Positions 9,001 to 17,759 of a stretch of 64,000 bases of DNA are shown piece after piece (position 1 is the stretch's first letter; each line of letters begins with the position of its first letter). Source of the stretch: Geothermobacter hydrogeniphilus (GTDB taxonomy: Bacteria > Desulfobacterota > Desulfuromonadia > Desulfuromonadales > Geothermobacteraceae). The translations under genes and the position numbers were made by a program. The notes under the pieces are model-generated. The model made no database searches. It was not told where the DNA came from and saw only the letters and a program-made list of their open reading frames with translations. The stretch is from the NCBI RefSeq assembly GCF_002898515.1, contig NZ_PPFX01000008.1, forward strand, positions 43,515 through 107,514, read 5' to 3'.

Positions 9001-10154
9001 TGGTGGCATTGCGTTTCCTACTGACCGGACTGTTTCTGCTGCTGTTTTTTTCGGCCCCCGTCTCGGGGGGAGAAAAACTGGATGATACCCGTCGCGATCT
9101 GCAGCAGTTGCAGCAGCGGATCAAAACCACCAACCGGCAGTTGGCAGCCAAGCAGGCGGCGGCCCGTAAACTGGTCAGCCGGCTCCATCGGGGCGATGCG
9201 CAGTTGCGCGCTGCCCGACAGCATTTACAACAGGCTCGACGGCAACTTGTCCTGTTGAATAAAAAGGTTGCTGATCAGCAGGCCGCTGTCAACAAGGCGC
9301 GGAAAAATCAGCGGGCCCTTGAAGGGCAGGTCAGGGAACGGCTCAGGGTACTCTACAAGGGCGGCGACATCCGCCTGGTCAAGGTCCTCTTTTCCGCCCG
9401 GTCCCCGGCCGCCATGGCCGAGGAATACCATTTTCTGCAGCGCATGGTGCGGCATGACCGGGAGTTGCTCGATGATTACCGTCGCCAGGTGCGACTGACA
9501 GAAACCGAACTGCGGTGTCTGGCTGAACTGCAGCAGGACCAGCAGCGCGCTCTCGACACACGGCGTGAACGGGAAAAAAAACTTCGGCAGGCCCAGCGTA
9601 ATCGACAGCAGTTGCTGGCCAGGGTGCGACACGATGAAGAGGCCCTGGCGGTGCTGCTGCATGAGCTGGAAGAGAAAGCTGCGCGTCTCTCTGCTCTGGT
9701 CAAAAACCTGGAACAGGACACCGTTGTTACGTCTGCCGGTACGAAAACCGGCTTTGCCGGTCAGCGAGGACGTCTTCCCTGGCCGGTTCGGGGCCCCGTG
9801 AGGATAGGTTTCGGTACCGGTCGTCATCCTGAACTCGGCACCCGTTATGACAGCCATGGAATCGAGATCGGGATCAACGGAGAGACGCCGATCAAGGCGG
9901 TGTGGGACGGTTCCGTCATTTTTGCCAAACCGTTTCGCGGCTATGGTAATCTGCTCATCATTGATCACGGTGACGGCTATTATTCCCTTTATGCGCAGGC
10001 CAGTCGACTGCTTCGCAAGGCGGGAGATCGGGTCGAAAGAGGGGAAGCCATCGCTGTATCGGGCTTTGAGGGGTCGGATGTGGTCTATTTTGAAATTCGC
10101 AAAGGTGGAACCCCACAGGACCCGCTGCGCTGGCTGACGCGCCGGCGTCGTTGA
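9000..10154 (+). CDS. envC: EnvC-like murein hydrolase activator (degenerate LytM/M23)
   Basis: A 384-residue exported protein: signal peptide (about 1-24), long coiled coil (about 27-245, many Gln/Arg heptads) and a C-terminal LytM domain (about 260-380). The zinc and catalytic positions are lost: the first motif reads SHGIEIG rather than HxGxD, the central HxH appears as YSLYAQ, and the usual LHFE reads VYFE. EnvC-type proteins have such inactive LytM domains and activate amidases under FtsEX control. It overlaps ftsX by one base (TGATG), which supports this role. Activation rather than hydrolysis is therefore inferred. Confidence 0.9.
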   Translation: MVALRFLLTGLFLLLFFSAPVSGGEKLDDTRRDLQQLQQRIKTTNRQLAAKQAAARKLVSRLHRGDAQLRAARQHLQQARRQLVLLNKKVADQQAAVNKARKNQRALEGQVRERLRVLYKGGDIRLVKVLFSARSPAAMAEEYHFLQRMVRHDRELLDDYRRQVRLTETELRCLAELQQDQQRALDTRREREKKLRQAQRNRQQLLARVRHDEEALAVLLHELEEKAARLSALVKNLEQDTVVTSAGTKTGFAGQRGRLPWPVRGPVRIGFGTGRHPELGTRYDSHGIEIGINGETPIKAVWDGSVIFAKPFRGYGNLLIIDHGDGYYSLYAQASRLLRKAGDRVERGEAIAVSGFEGSDVVYFEIRKGGTPQDPLRWLTRRRR

Positions 10155-10180
10155 AAATCCGGGGAACTCAGGAGGGCGTT

Positions 10181-11494
10181 ATGCGTCGCTTTAGAAAAAT
10201 CCGTTTGCTGGCCATCTTGTTGACCGGAGTGTTGCTCTGCGGCCTCTGGTTGGCGCCGAATTCGGGTGCCGAGGACGATGGTGAGGAGAACCCCTATCGT
10301 CAATTGCAACTCTTTACCGATGTTCTGACCATTGTCCGCAAAAGCTATGTTGAAGAGGTCGATCTGAAAAAATTGATCTACGGTGCCATCAACGGCATGC
10401 TTGAATCCCTCGATCCCCATTCCGGATTCATGCCGCCGGAGGTTTACCGGGAGATGCGCATTGACACCAAGGGTGAATTCGGAGGGCTTGGCATCGAGAT
10501 CACCATGCGTGACGGTCAACTGATCATTGTATCTCCGATCGAGGATACCCCGGCTTTCCGGGCCGGGTTGCAGCCCGGTGACCAGATTGTCAAGATCGAG
10601 GACCGTTACACCAAGAGCCTGAGCCTGATGGAAGCGGTCAAGATGATGCGTGGTCCGGCAGGCAGCGAAATCAATATCACCGTTATGCGTGACAGTTTCG
10701 ACATGCCGAGGAAATTCACCCTGGTCCGGGAAGTTATCCGCATCCATTCCGTAAAGTCCAGAATGCTGGATGGACAGATCGGATATGCCAGGCTGACCCA
10801 GTTTCAGGAAAAGACCGGCAATGAACTGCACCAGGCCCTGGCCGCGCTGAAAAAAGAGAGCGGCGACGCCGGTCTTGGAGGGTTGATCCTCGATTTGCGC
10901 AACAACCCGGGAGGATTGCTGGATCAAGCCGTTGCCGTCTCCGATACGTTCCTTTCCTCCGGTCTGATCGTGTATACCGAGGGGCGTGAACTGGAAAGCC
11001 AGATGACCTTCTCGGCGCATGCCGAAGGGACCGAGCCGAACTATCCCATGGTGGTGCTCATCGACGGCGGCAGCGCCAGCGCTTCGGAAATCGTGGCCGG
11101 GGCTCTGCAGGATCATCACCGGGCCCTGGTTCTCGGAACCCGCAGCTTCGGCAAGGGTTCTGTGCAGACCATTCTCCCGCTTGCCGACGGTGCGGGGTTG
11201 CGCCTGACCACCGCGCGTTACTTTACCCCCAGCGGGACATCCATTCAGGCTCGGGGGATTACCCCTGATATCGAAGTTCATCCGCTGCTGGCAAAAGAAA
11301 GTGAGGAGGAACAGCATTTCAGTGAAAAAGATCTCGCCCATCATTTCGCCACGCCACCCGCTGCCGGAGACAGTGAAAAGGCTCCTGTGAAATCACGCCT
11401 GAGCAAGGAGGACCGCAGTGATTACCAATTGATGCGGGCTCTGGATCTGCTCAAGGGGATGAAGATCTTTCAAGGAGAGAAACAGGCGGCCTGA
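10181..11494 (+). CDS. ctpA: Carboxyl-terminal processing protease CtpA/Prc family (S41)
   Basis: A 437-residue periplasmic serine protease. The start at 10181 is chosen because AGGAGG lies 5 bases upstream and a signal peptide follows (RRFRKIRLLAILLTGVLLCG); the frame extends 30 bp further upstream without a better site. Domains: N-terminal helical part (about 40-85), PDZ domain (about 100-175, GGLGIEITM...GDQIVKIED) and the S41 catalytic core with DGGSASASEIVAGAL (catalytic Ser) and RSFGKGSVQ (catalytic Lys). It probably trims periplasmic cell-wall enzymes or their regulators. Its place directly after ftsEX-envC is common in Deltaproteobacteria. Confidence 0.95.
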   Translation: MRRFRKIRLLAILLTGVLLCGLWLAPNSGAEDDGEENPYRQLQLFTDVLTIVRKSYVEEVDLKKLIYGAINGMLESLDPHSGFMPPEVYREMRIDTKGEFGGLGIEITMRDGQLIIVSPIEDTPAFRAGLQPGDQIVKIEDRYTKSLSLMEAVKMMRGPAGSEINITVMRDSFDMPRKFTLVREVIRIHSVKSRMLDGQIGYARLTQFQEKTGNELHQALAALKKESGDAGLGGLILDLRNNPGGLLDQAVAVSDTFLSSGLIVYTEGRELESQMTFSAHAEGTEPNYPMVVLIDGGSASASEIVAGALQDHHRALVLGTRSFGKGSVQTILPLADGAGLRLTTARYFTPSGTSIQARGITPDIEVHPLLAKESEEEQHFSEKDLAHHFATPPAAGDSEKAPVKSRLSKEDRSDYQLMRALDLLKGMKIFQGEKQAA

Positions 11495-11555
11495 AAGGGT
11501 TCCTGATTCAGGAGATTGAAAGCCGGAATCCGGCCCCGACAGTTTGGCGGCAAGA

Positions 11556-12713
11556 ATGGCATCCCGTAAAACACAAAAGAAAAAACAACCGGCTAAGGCC
11601 CGTCGATCCAGGGCCGGCGGCCAGGGCAACGGCCTTCGGGTTGCCCTGGCGGTCCTGTTTCTGGGGGGCTTCCTGCTCGGCAGCCTGCTTTTTCTCGCCC
11701 GGATGCGTGAGCACTACCAGGTTCCGGTCAAATCGCCCGACACCCGGCTGCTGCTGGAGGACGTCAGGGTTGAACTGGAAAGCGCCATGTTGCGCAGCGG
11801 CGCTTCTCTGCAGCACCTTGTCGCGCGGCAGCGGGGAGAGGTGACCGAGCTGACCCTGTCCGCGTCTTTTCCTTCCCGCGAGGTTCTTGACGAACTGCGT
11901 CGGCGTCTGGGCCGCCTGGCCGGTACGATTGAACTGCAGATCGATACGTCCGGGCGTTCGCTGGTGGTGCTGCTTGACGGCAGGGTCCGTTATCGTCTTT
12001 TCTTCCTCCAGACCGAGGCACCTCCCACCCCCGCCGGGGCGAGGGTTGTCATCATCATGGACGATCTCGGCCGCGACCTGCGGATGGTGCGTCAACTGCT
12101 TGATATTGACCTTCCGGTGACCTTGTCGATCCTGCCCAACACCCGTCACGCCGCCGAGGTGGCGACCCTGGCTCATCGGCACAAGCGGGAAGTCATGATC
12201 CATATTCCCATGGAGCCGCTCGCCTATCCCGATACCAGCCCGGGGGACAACGCGTTGCTGGTTAAATTGTCGAACGGGGAGATTCGGAAGAGATTCTACA
12301 GCTATCTGGAAAAAATACCCTACGCCGTCGGCGGTAATAATCACATGGGTTCACGTTTTACCGCCGACGCGGGGAAGATGCGTCCGGTGCTGGAGGTGAT
12401 GCGCGGCGAGGGGTTGTTCTTCATCGACAGCCGCACCACCGGATTGTCGGTGGCCGCGGCCGAGGCCAGGGGTATAGGTGTGCCGGTCGCCTCGCGGGAC
12501 ATGTTTCTCGACAACGACCGGGATGTCGATCGAATATCTCTGCAGATTCGCAAGCTCGCCCTGCTTGCGGCGCGTCGAGGCAGCGCCATCGGCATCTGTC
12601 ACCCCTATCCACAGACGCTTGAGGCCCTGCGGCGCGAGCAGGGTTTTTTGCGTGACCGGGGCGTCCAGGTGGTTCCCGCCTCGGCGCTGGTGCAGCGACC
12701 CGGGACAGGTTGA
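11556..12713 (+). CDS. Divergent polysaccharide deacetylase family protein (YibQ-like)
   Basis: A 385-residue protein beginning with a Lys/Arg-rich tail (ASRKTQKKKQ), then one membrane anchor (about residues 27-52), a variable middle region, and a C-terminal NodB-like barrel of the divergent polysaccharide deacetylase family: VVIIMDDLGRD, HIPMEP, NNHMGSRFT, FFIDSRTTG and GICHPYPQT. These motifs keep the metal-binding Asp/His pattern. The family commonly sits beside envC and ctpA; its substrate is not established, and a cell-wall role is likely. The ATG at 11556 is preferred over an in-frame TTG at 11544. It converges on the minus-strand ATPase gene with only 16 bp between stops. Confidence 0.88.
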   Translation: MASRKTQKKKQPAKARRSRAGGQGNGLRVALAVLFLGGFLLGSLLFLARMREHYQVPVKSPDTRLLLEDVRVELESAMLRSGASLQHLVARQRGEVTELTLSASFPSREVLDELRRRLGRLAGTIELQIDTSGRSLVVLLDGRVRYRLFFLQTEAPPTPAGARVVIIMDDLGRDLRMVRQLLDIDLPVTLSILPNTRHAAEVATLAHRHKREVMIHIPMEPLAYPDTSPGDNALLVKLSNGEIRKRFYSYLEKIPYAVGGNNHMGSRFTADAGKMRPVLEVMRGEGLFFIDSRTTGLSVAAAEARGIGVPVASRDMFLDNDRDVDRISLQIRKLALLAARRGSAIGICHPYPQTLEALRREQGFLRDRGVQVVPASALVQRPGTG

Positions 12714-12729
12714 GAAGACGGTCGAGGTG

Positions 12730-14097
12730 TTATATCCCCTGCAGGCGCATGCCGACCAGCTGCTTGACCTGGCTGAAGGCTCGGTAGTTGTTGCCGGCGA
12801 GGATCTCCTCTGCCTGGCCGTCAGGCCCCTTGCGCAGCAGTGCGAATTCGCCGGGAATCTGTTTCTCCAGGTGGTTCCAGAATTTCAACAGGCTCGATGG
12901 GCCGCGGTTGAAGAGACCGTCGCGGGTATTTGTCGCCACCGGTCGGCTGGAGAGTTCCCGACCGTCTTCGTCAAATCGGAAGAAGACGGGACCGTCAGCC
13001 CTGGGGGGGACGGCAAGAGCAAAGTAGCTGCGGGTTGCCGATTCGAGAAAAAGTTCCTGCATGCCGTTCTGGGACGGCTTACCCCTGCCGCCCTGGTAGA
13101 CGGAGCCGAAAACCATGTCGGTGAAACAGTCCGATTCAATGAAGCCGGCCTGGTTGCCGTCGCCGGTTTCCAGGTAAAATCCCTCGATACCCGCTGCCGG
13201 CAACTGTTCTCCGCAGGCCAGGCACCGGCCGGAGAGCCGTTCCAGTCGCTGCCGATGACCTTGTTGTCGCCGTTGCAGGAGGCTTGTCCGGGCGTCCGCC
13301 ATCTCCGCCAGGCGGTGCCGGTCGGCGGCGTCGACATCCAGCAGCAGCTGACGGGCCTGGCTGGCAAGCTGCAGATGGACCTCGGTGCCGCGTCCGTGAG
13401 TCAGTATCGGGTAGACTTTTCCCTCCGGATTGGTGTTGAGTGATTCCACCTTCGGGCTCTTGGCGATAAAGCCCTCCATGCAGCGATAACCGCGGTTGAG
13501 GGCATAGGCCTTGAGCAGCTGGTAAGGGTTGGTGAAGGGGCCTTCCTGGTAGCGGATGCGGGAATCAACCAGGCAGGGCAGGATGCGCAATGCCTGCCGG
13601 GACAGTTCATGGTGCTCGAAAAAGCGATAGAGCCGGCGGCTGTTTTCCAGTGAAGGAGCGTCTTTGACCGGGACGATGACCCGGTCGGCGCAGTAGAGGG
13701 CATTGGCGGTGAATTCGTCCAGGTCAGGACGGGTGTCGATCAGCACCACCCCCTGCAGGTCGGCCTGGCAGAGCAGGTTGCCGAGCAGGGCCGGGTCGCT
13801 CATCCGATCGCGCAACTCCCCCAGCCGCAAGCTGGAGGGGATGAACTGGACGCCGAATTCCCCGGTCTCAAGCAGTTCCGTGAACGGCGTTCCGGTCAAC
13901 AGGGAATAAACGTCGCCGGTCGGCTGCCGGTTGCCGATGCGGAACATCTGATCGACGGAGAAATGGTTGTCGAAGCTGAACAGCGTTACCGGCAGATCTT
14001 CACGCAGGGCTTTGAGATAGATGGCCAGATTGGTTGCCAGGGTGGTTTTTCCGACTCCACCCTTTTCACTGGCAATGGTTACGACGTAAGGTTGCAT
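12730..14097 (-). CDS. ParA/MinD-type P-loop ATPase with C-terminal extension
   Basis: A 455-residue protein starting VVTIASEKGGVGKTTLATN, a deviant Walker A (KGGVGKTT) of the ParA/MinD/CobQ superfamily. The first 250 residues form the ATPase (VVLIDTRPDLDEFTANAL as the switch II region). The last 200 residues are unlike ParA or MinD and include a CxxC pair (RCLACGEQLPAAG), perhaps a small zinc ribbon, then an acidic, hydrophobic domain. It stands alone, with no parB, flagellar or pilus genes next to it. It is divergent from xseA, with an 85-bp shared upstream region. The role is unknown; positioning or gene regulation would fit the family. Confidence 0.75.
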   Translation of the reverse strand: MQPYVVTIASEKGGVGKTTLATNLAIYLKALREDLPVTLFSFDNHFSVDQMFRIGNRQPTGDVYSLLTGTPFTELLETGEFGVQFIPSSLRLGELRDRMSDPALLGNLLCQADLQGVVLIDTRPDLDEFTANALYCADRVIVPVKDAPSLENSRRLYRFFEHHELSRQALRILPCLVDSRIRYQEGPFTNPYQLLKAYALNRGYRCMEGFIAKSPKVESLNTNPEGKVYPILTHGRGTEVHLQLASQARQLLLDVDAADRHRLAEMADARTSLLQRRQQGHRQRLERLSGRCLACGEQLPAAGIEGFYLETGDGNQAGFIESDCFTDMVFGSVYQGGRGKPSQNGMQELFLESATRSYFALAVPPRADGPVFFRFDEDGRELSSRPVATNTRDGLFNRGPSSLLKFWNHLEKQIPGEFALLRKGPDGQAEEILAGNNYRAFSQVKQLVGMRLQGI

Positions 14098-14182
14098 GCA
14101 CGTACTCCGAAAAGATGACGGCCGTCATCGTGTGGCGGCGCAAGGTATTCATAGGAGATTTAACCGTGGAAGTCAACGCAGG

Positions 14183-15397
14183 ATGAACGTTCCAATGCAC
14201 GGATTGGCGGCGCAGGGACCGCTCAGTGTTTCTCGACTGGTCAGCCTGCTGCAGGAGCTGGTCGAGGATAATTTCGTCGAGGTGCTGGTCGAAGGCGAAC
14301 TTTCCAATTTTTCCCGCCCGGCCTCGGGGCATCTCTACCTGACCCTCAAGGATGCCGAAGCCCAACTGCGCGGCGTGATGTTCCGCAGCCAGGCCAAGAG
14401 GTTGAAATTTCAGCCGGACAACGGCATGCAGGTGATCTGCCGGGGGCGGATTTCGGTTTATCGTTCGCGTGGTGAACTGCAGCTGATAATTGAAAGTATC
14501 GAGCCGAGCGGGGTCGGCGGGCTGCAGCTGGCCTTCGAGCAACTCAAGCGGCGATTGGCGCGGGAGGGGCTGTTTGCCGAGGCGCGCAAACGTTCCCTGC
14601 CGGCGTTTCCCCGTCGCATCGGGGTGGTGACCTCCGCGACCGGGGCCGCCATTCGCGATATTCTCAATATTCTCGGGCGGCGCTCGGTCGGAGTCGAGGT
14701 TCTGGTGCGGCCGGTTCGGGTCCAGGGGGAGGGGGCGGAAGAGGAAATCGCCGCGGGAATCGCCGACCTCAATCGTTGCGGCGTCGACGTCATGATTGTC
14801 GGTCGTGGCGGCGGTTCTCTCGAAGACCTCTGGGCCTTCAACGACGAGGTGGTCGCCCGCGCGGTGCATGCTTCGGCCTGCCCGGTGATTTCCGCGGTCG
14901 GTCATGAGACCGACTGGACAATCTGTGATTTTGTCGCTGACCTGCGGGCGCCGACGCCGAGTGCCGGGGCGGAACTGGTGGTTCGCAACCGCCGGGAGCT
15001 GGAGTCTCATCTCGATCAACTGGCGCTGCGCCTGGCAGGGCAGATGCGTGGCCGCATTCAGCTGCTGCGGGAGCGGGTGACCGGTCTCCGCCGCCGGCTG
15101 ATTCCGCCGCAACAGCAGCTGCAGCTGCAGCGCAGTCGGTTTGATCATCTGCAGCAGCGCCTGTACCGTTCTGTTGCCAGCGGACTGCAGATGGCGCGGC
15201 AGCGCCTGAAGCTGTCATCGGCGCGGCTCGATGCCCTGTCGCCGCTGCACACTCTTGCCAGGGGGTACAGCATTGTTTTTAAACAACCGGGACAGACGGT
15301 GGTTCGTCATGCTGCCGATGTCGGCCCCGGTGACAAGCTGCGGGTCAGGCTGGCTGAAGGGACGCTGACGGTGGCGGTGGAAGAATCCGAGCCTTGA
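14183..15397 (+). CDS. xseA: Exodeoxyribonuclease VII large subunit
   Basis: A 404-residue protein: N-terminal OB-fold (VSRLVSLLQELVEDNF, VEGELSNFSRPASGHLY), catalytic domain with PRRIGVVTSATGAAIRDI, IVGRGGGSLEDLWAFNDE and PVISAVGHETD, and a C-terminal coiled-coil segment. It degrades single-stranded DNA from both ends together with XseB. The frame is open to 14096, but the family N-terminus and a weak AGG-type site favour ATG 14183 (or 14195). xseB is not adjacent: it follows an M23 peptidase gene and a repeat element about 1.1 kb downstream. Confidence 0.95.
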   Translation: MNVPMHGLAAQGPLSVSRLVSLLQELVEDNFVEVLVEGELSNFSRPASGHLYLTLKDAEAQLRGVMFRSQAKRLKFQPDNGMQVICRGRISVYRSRGELQLIIESIEPSGVGGLQLAFEQLKRRLAREGLFAEARKRSLPAFPRRIGVVTSATGAAIRDILNILGRRSVGVEVLVRPVRVQGEGAEEEIAAGIADLNRCGVDVMIVGRGGGSLEDLWAFNDEVVARAVHASACPVISAVGHETDWTICDFVADLRAPTPSAGAELVVRNRRELESHLDQLALRLAGQMRGRIQLLRERVTGLRRRLIPPQQQLQLQRSRFDHLQQRLYRSVASGLQMARQRLKLSSARLDALSPLHTLARGYSIVFKQPGQTVVRHAADVGPGDKLRVRLAEGTLTVAVEESEP

Positions 15398-16266
15398 AAG
15401 GTTGGTTGCTGCTGCTGTTGCTGATCGCTTCTCCGGTTTTCGCCGCCGGTCTGGAGGTTTACCCCCGGCAGGTGCAGGACGGAGAAGCTTTTCTGCTGCG
15501 ACTTGAAGCGCCGGATGTCATTTTTGCCGCTGTTCGGTGGAATGATGTCCCCGCCATTTTCGATCTGCGGCACGACCGGGGCAGACTGTTGCTGGCGGTC
15601 AAGCCAGGTCAGGCTCCCGGACGTTATCCGCTGCAGGTTTACGCCGTCGACCGGTCAGGCAGGACCAGGCGCTATCGGAATGAACTGGACGTTGTGGCCG
15701 CCCGTCGCCCGGTCGAGCGTCTGACTCTGCCTCCGGCGCAGGTCACCCCCCGAAAACCGGCGGTATTGGAGCGCATCGGTCGGGAACGACGACAGTTGCA
15801 GGAAATCTATGCTGCCGATACCCCATCCCGGTTCTGGAGTGGTTTTCAGCGCCCGGTTGATGATCCGGTCGGCAGCCTTTTCGGTCTGCGGCGGATTCTC
15901 AACGGACATCCGAAATCGCCCCATTCCGGGGTTGATTTTCGCAGTCCTCGTGGAACCCCGGTTCGAGCTCCCGGGGCCGGGACTGTCCGCCTGGCGGATA
16001 CGCTTTTCTATACCGGGAAAACGGTGGTTATCGACCATGGCGGCGGACTGGTTTCGGTTCTGGCGCACTTGCAGTCACTTGGGGTGAAGTCCGGCCGGGA
16101 AGTGCGTCCCGGCGCAATTGTCGGTGAGGTCGGCAGCACCGGGCGTTCCACCGGGCCCCATCTGCATTGGACCGTGCGCCTGGGGGGGATTCCCACCGAC
16201 CCTCTGACCCTGACGACACTGTTGAGGACGCGGGGAACCATGGTCCATCCCGCCGGAAAGGACTGA
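15394..16266 (+). CDS. Secreted M23 metallopeptidase (active LytM type)
   Basis: A 290-residue exported protein starting at a TTG that overlaps the xseA stop (TTGA). It has a signal peptide (KGWLLLLLLIASPVFA), an N-terminal beta domain (about 20-115) and an M23/LytM domain (about 150-280). The zinc and catalytic residues are present: HSGVD, HLQS and the terminal HLHW. It therefore should cut peptidoglycan peptide cross-bridges, unlike the EnvC homologue at 9000-10154. An Ig-like N-terminal domain before M23 is a known arrangement. It is followed by a 254-bp gap containing a repeat element. Confidence 0.9.
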   Translation: MKGWLLLLLLIASPVFAAGLEVYPRQVQDGEAFLLRLEAPDVIFAAVRWNDVPAIFDLRHDRGRLLLAVKPGQAPGRYPLQVYAVDRSGRTRRYRNELDVVAARRPVERLTLPPAQVTPRKPAVLERIGRERRQLQEIYAADTPSRFWSGFQRPVDDPVGSLFGLRRILNGHPKSPHSGVDFRSPRGTPVRAPGAGTVRLADTLFYTGKTVVIDHGGGLVSVLAHLQSLGVKSGREVRPGAIVGEVGSTGRSTGPHLHWTVRLGGIPTDPLTLTTLLRTRGTMVHPAGKD

Positions 16267-16348
16267 TGACAAGTTGGTTCTCCCGGTTCCCGGCGAGCAC
16301 GCAAAGACCTTGACTCGGTTTCGTCCAACCGGGATAATCCAACTTTAA

Positions 16349-16500
16349 TGCTTTCGCAAGAAAGCACAAATGTGTTGGCCAAGCAAAAAACACCGGCAGC
16401 ATGGCGCGTGTTTGTCGAGCAATGAGGCGTACTTGCGTACGTCGAAGCAGCGAGGCAAGCGCGGCAACGCAGCTGCTGGTGAGTTTTTGCGACGCCGTCA
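16349..16500 (+). repeat. Dispersed palindromic repeat, family 2 (full-length copy)
   Basis: A 152-bp element in the gap between the M23 peptidase gene and xseB. It begins with a hairpin TGCTTTC-GCAA-GAAAGCA (16349-16366), continues through TTGGCCAAGCAAAAAA, has a central palindrome around GGCGTACTTGCGTACGTCG and ends GAGTTTTTGCGACGCCGTC. Its centre and its CGGCAACGCAGC block resemble the reverse complement of family 1, so the two are probably branches of one repeat superfamily. An internally deleted copy is at 38665-38750 and a left-end fragment at 51532-51568. The remaining bases 16267-16348 show nothing else. Confidence 0.7.
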
Positions 16501-16520
16501 CCTTTCAGGTGTGAGGAACC

Positions 16521-16754
16521 GTGGCTAAAGAAACATTTGAGACATCATTGAAAAAGCTCGAAGAGCTGGTTTCCCGGCTGGAAAATGGCGATCTGACCCT
16601 GGAAGAGTCGTTGCGCTGTTTTGAATCGGGCGTCAAACGGGTCAGCCGTTGCCAGGAGTTGCTTGCGGCGGCCGAAACGCGGGTGCAGCAATTGACCCGT
16701 GGTGCCGGCGGCAACCTGGAGATGAAACCCTTTACAGCTGAAGAGGACGCCTGA
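16521..16754 (+). CDS. xseB: Exodeoxyribonuclease VII small subunit
   Basis: A 77-residue helical protein with the family pattern FETSLKKLEELVSRLENGDLTLEESL...FE.G. It binds the XseA coiled coil in many copies to form the nuclease. The start is GTG 16521, supported by GTGAGGAA just upstream and by family length. It overlaps nothing and is followed after 1 bp by ispA, a pairing (xseB-ispA-dxs) seen in many bacteria. It is split from xseA by the M23 peptidase gene and a repeat. Confidence 0.94.
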   Translation: MAKETFETSLKKLEELVSRLENGDLTLEESLRCFESGVKRVSRCQELLAAAETRVQQLTRGAGGNLEMKPFTAEEDA

Positions 16755-16755
16755 A

Positions 16756-17646
16756 GTGGATTTGAAACAGTATCAGCGTGAGTGCCTTGAAGCGGTTGAC
16801 CGGGCTCTTGATCATTACCTTCCGGGTGAGGATGTCTTACCGGTCAACCTTCACAAGGCGATGCGCTATTCGGTCTTCGCCGGCGGCAAGCGCATCAGGC
16901 CGGTGTTGATGATCGCCGCCTGCGAAGCTGCCGGCGGTGAGCGCGAGGCGGTCCTCCCGGCGGCCTGCGCGATGGAGATGATTCATACCTACTCGCTCAT
17001 TCATGATGATCTGCCGGCGATGGATGACGATGATTTCCGGCGCGGCAAACCGACCAATCACCGGGTGTTCGGAGAAGCCCTGGCGATTCTGGCCGGAGAC
17101 GGGCTGCTGACCGAGGCTTTCCGGTTGTTGGCCGACCCCGTTGCAGGTGGTCAACTCGCCCCGGCGACGCGGTTGCGGATCCTTGAGTTGATGGCCCGCA
17201 GTGCCGGCTCGTTCGGCATGGTCGCCGGGCAGGTGGTGGACATGGAATCAGAGGGCAGGGTCATCGATTTTCCGACCCTGGAATTCATCCATACCCGCAA
17301 GACCGGTGCCTTGATCCTGGCAGCCATTCAGACCGGCGCCCTGGTTGCCGGAGCGGATGATGAGACCCTCGCCTCTTTGAGCCGTTACGGAGAAGCCGCC
17401 GGACTCGCTTTCCAGGTCGCGGATGATATCCTCGATATTGTTGGCGACCAGGCGCAGCTCGGCAAGGATGTCGGCAGTGACCAGCAGCGCGGCAAGGCGA
17501 CTTACCCGGCCCTGCTCGGGCTTGAAGAGGCACGCCAGAAAGCAGTTGAATTGCGGGACCTGGCCCTTGCGGCCCTGCAGCCGTTCGGTGAGGAGGCCGA
17601 GCCGTTGCGGCAGATCGCCCGTTATATTGTCGATCGAAGTGTTTAG
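16756..17646 (+). CDS. ispA: Polyprenyl synthetase, farnesyl/geranyl diphosphate synthase
   Basis: A 296-residue isoprenoid chain-elongation enzyme starting with GTG 16756. The first Asp-rich motif is DDLPAMDDDDFRRGKPTNH, which includes the two-residue insertion of bacterial short-chain synthases; the second is DDILDIVGD. It condenses IPP with DMAPP/GPP to make GPP or FPP for quinones and undecaprenyl lipid. It stands between xseB and dxs, the pathway's first enzyme, so the two isoprenoid genes are probably one operon. Confidence 0.95.
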   Translation: MDLKQYQRECLEAVDRALDHYLPGEDVLPVNLHKAMRYSVFAGGKRIRPVLMIAACEAAGGEREAVLPAACAMEMIHTYSLIHDDLPAMDDDDFRRGKPTNHRVFGEALAILAGDGLLTEAFRLLADPVAGGQLAPATRLRILELMARSAGSFGMVAGQVVDMESEGRVIDFPTLEFIHTRKTGALILAAIQTGALVAGADDETLASLSRYGEAAGLAFQVADDILDIVGDQAQLGKDVGSDQQRGKATYPALLGLEEARQKAVELRDLALAALQPFGEEAEPLRQIARYIVDRSV

Positions 17647-17759
17647 TTTAAAGTGGACTGCGGGATCTTTCGACTCGGGGCAGACCGGTTATCCGATCCG
17701 AAAGTGCCGGTATCCGGTTGACAGCCCGGCGGCAGTCCTCAGGGGAGAGGATAAAGACG

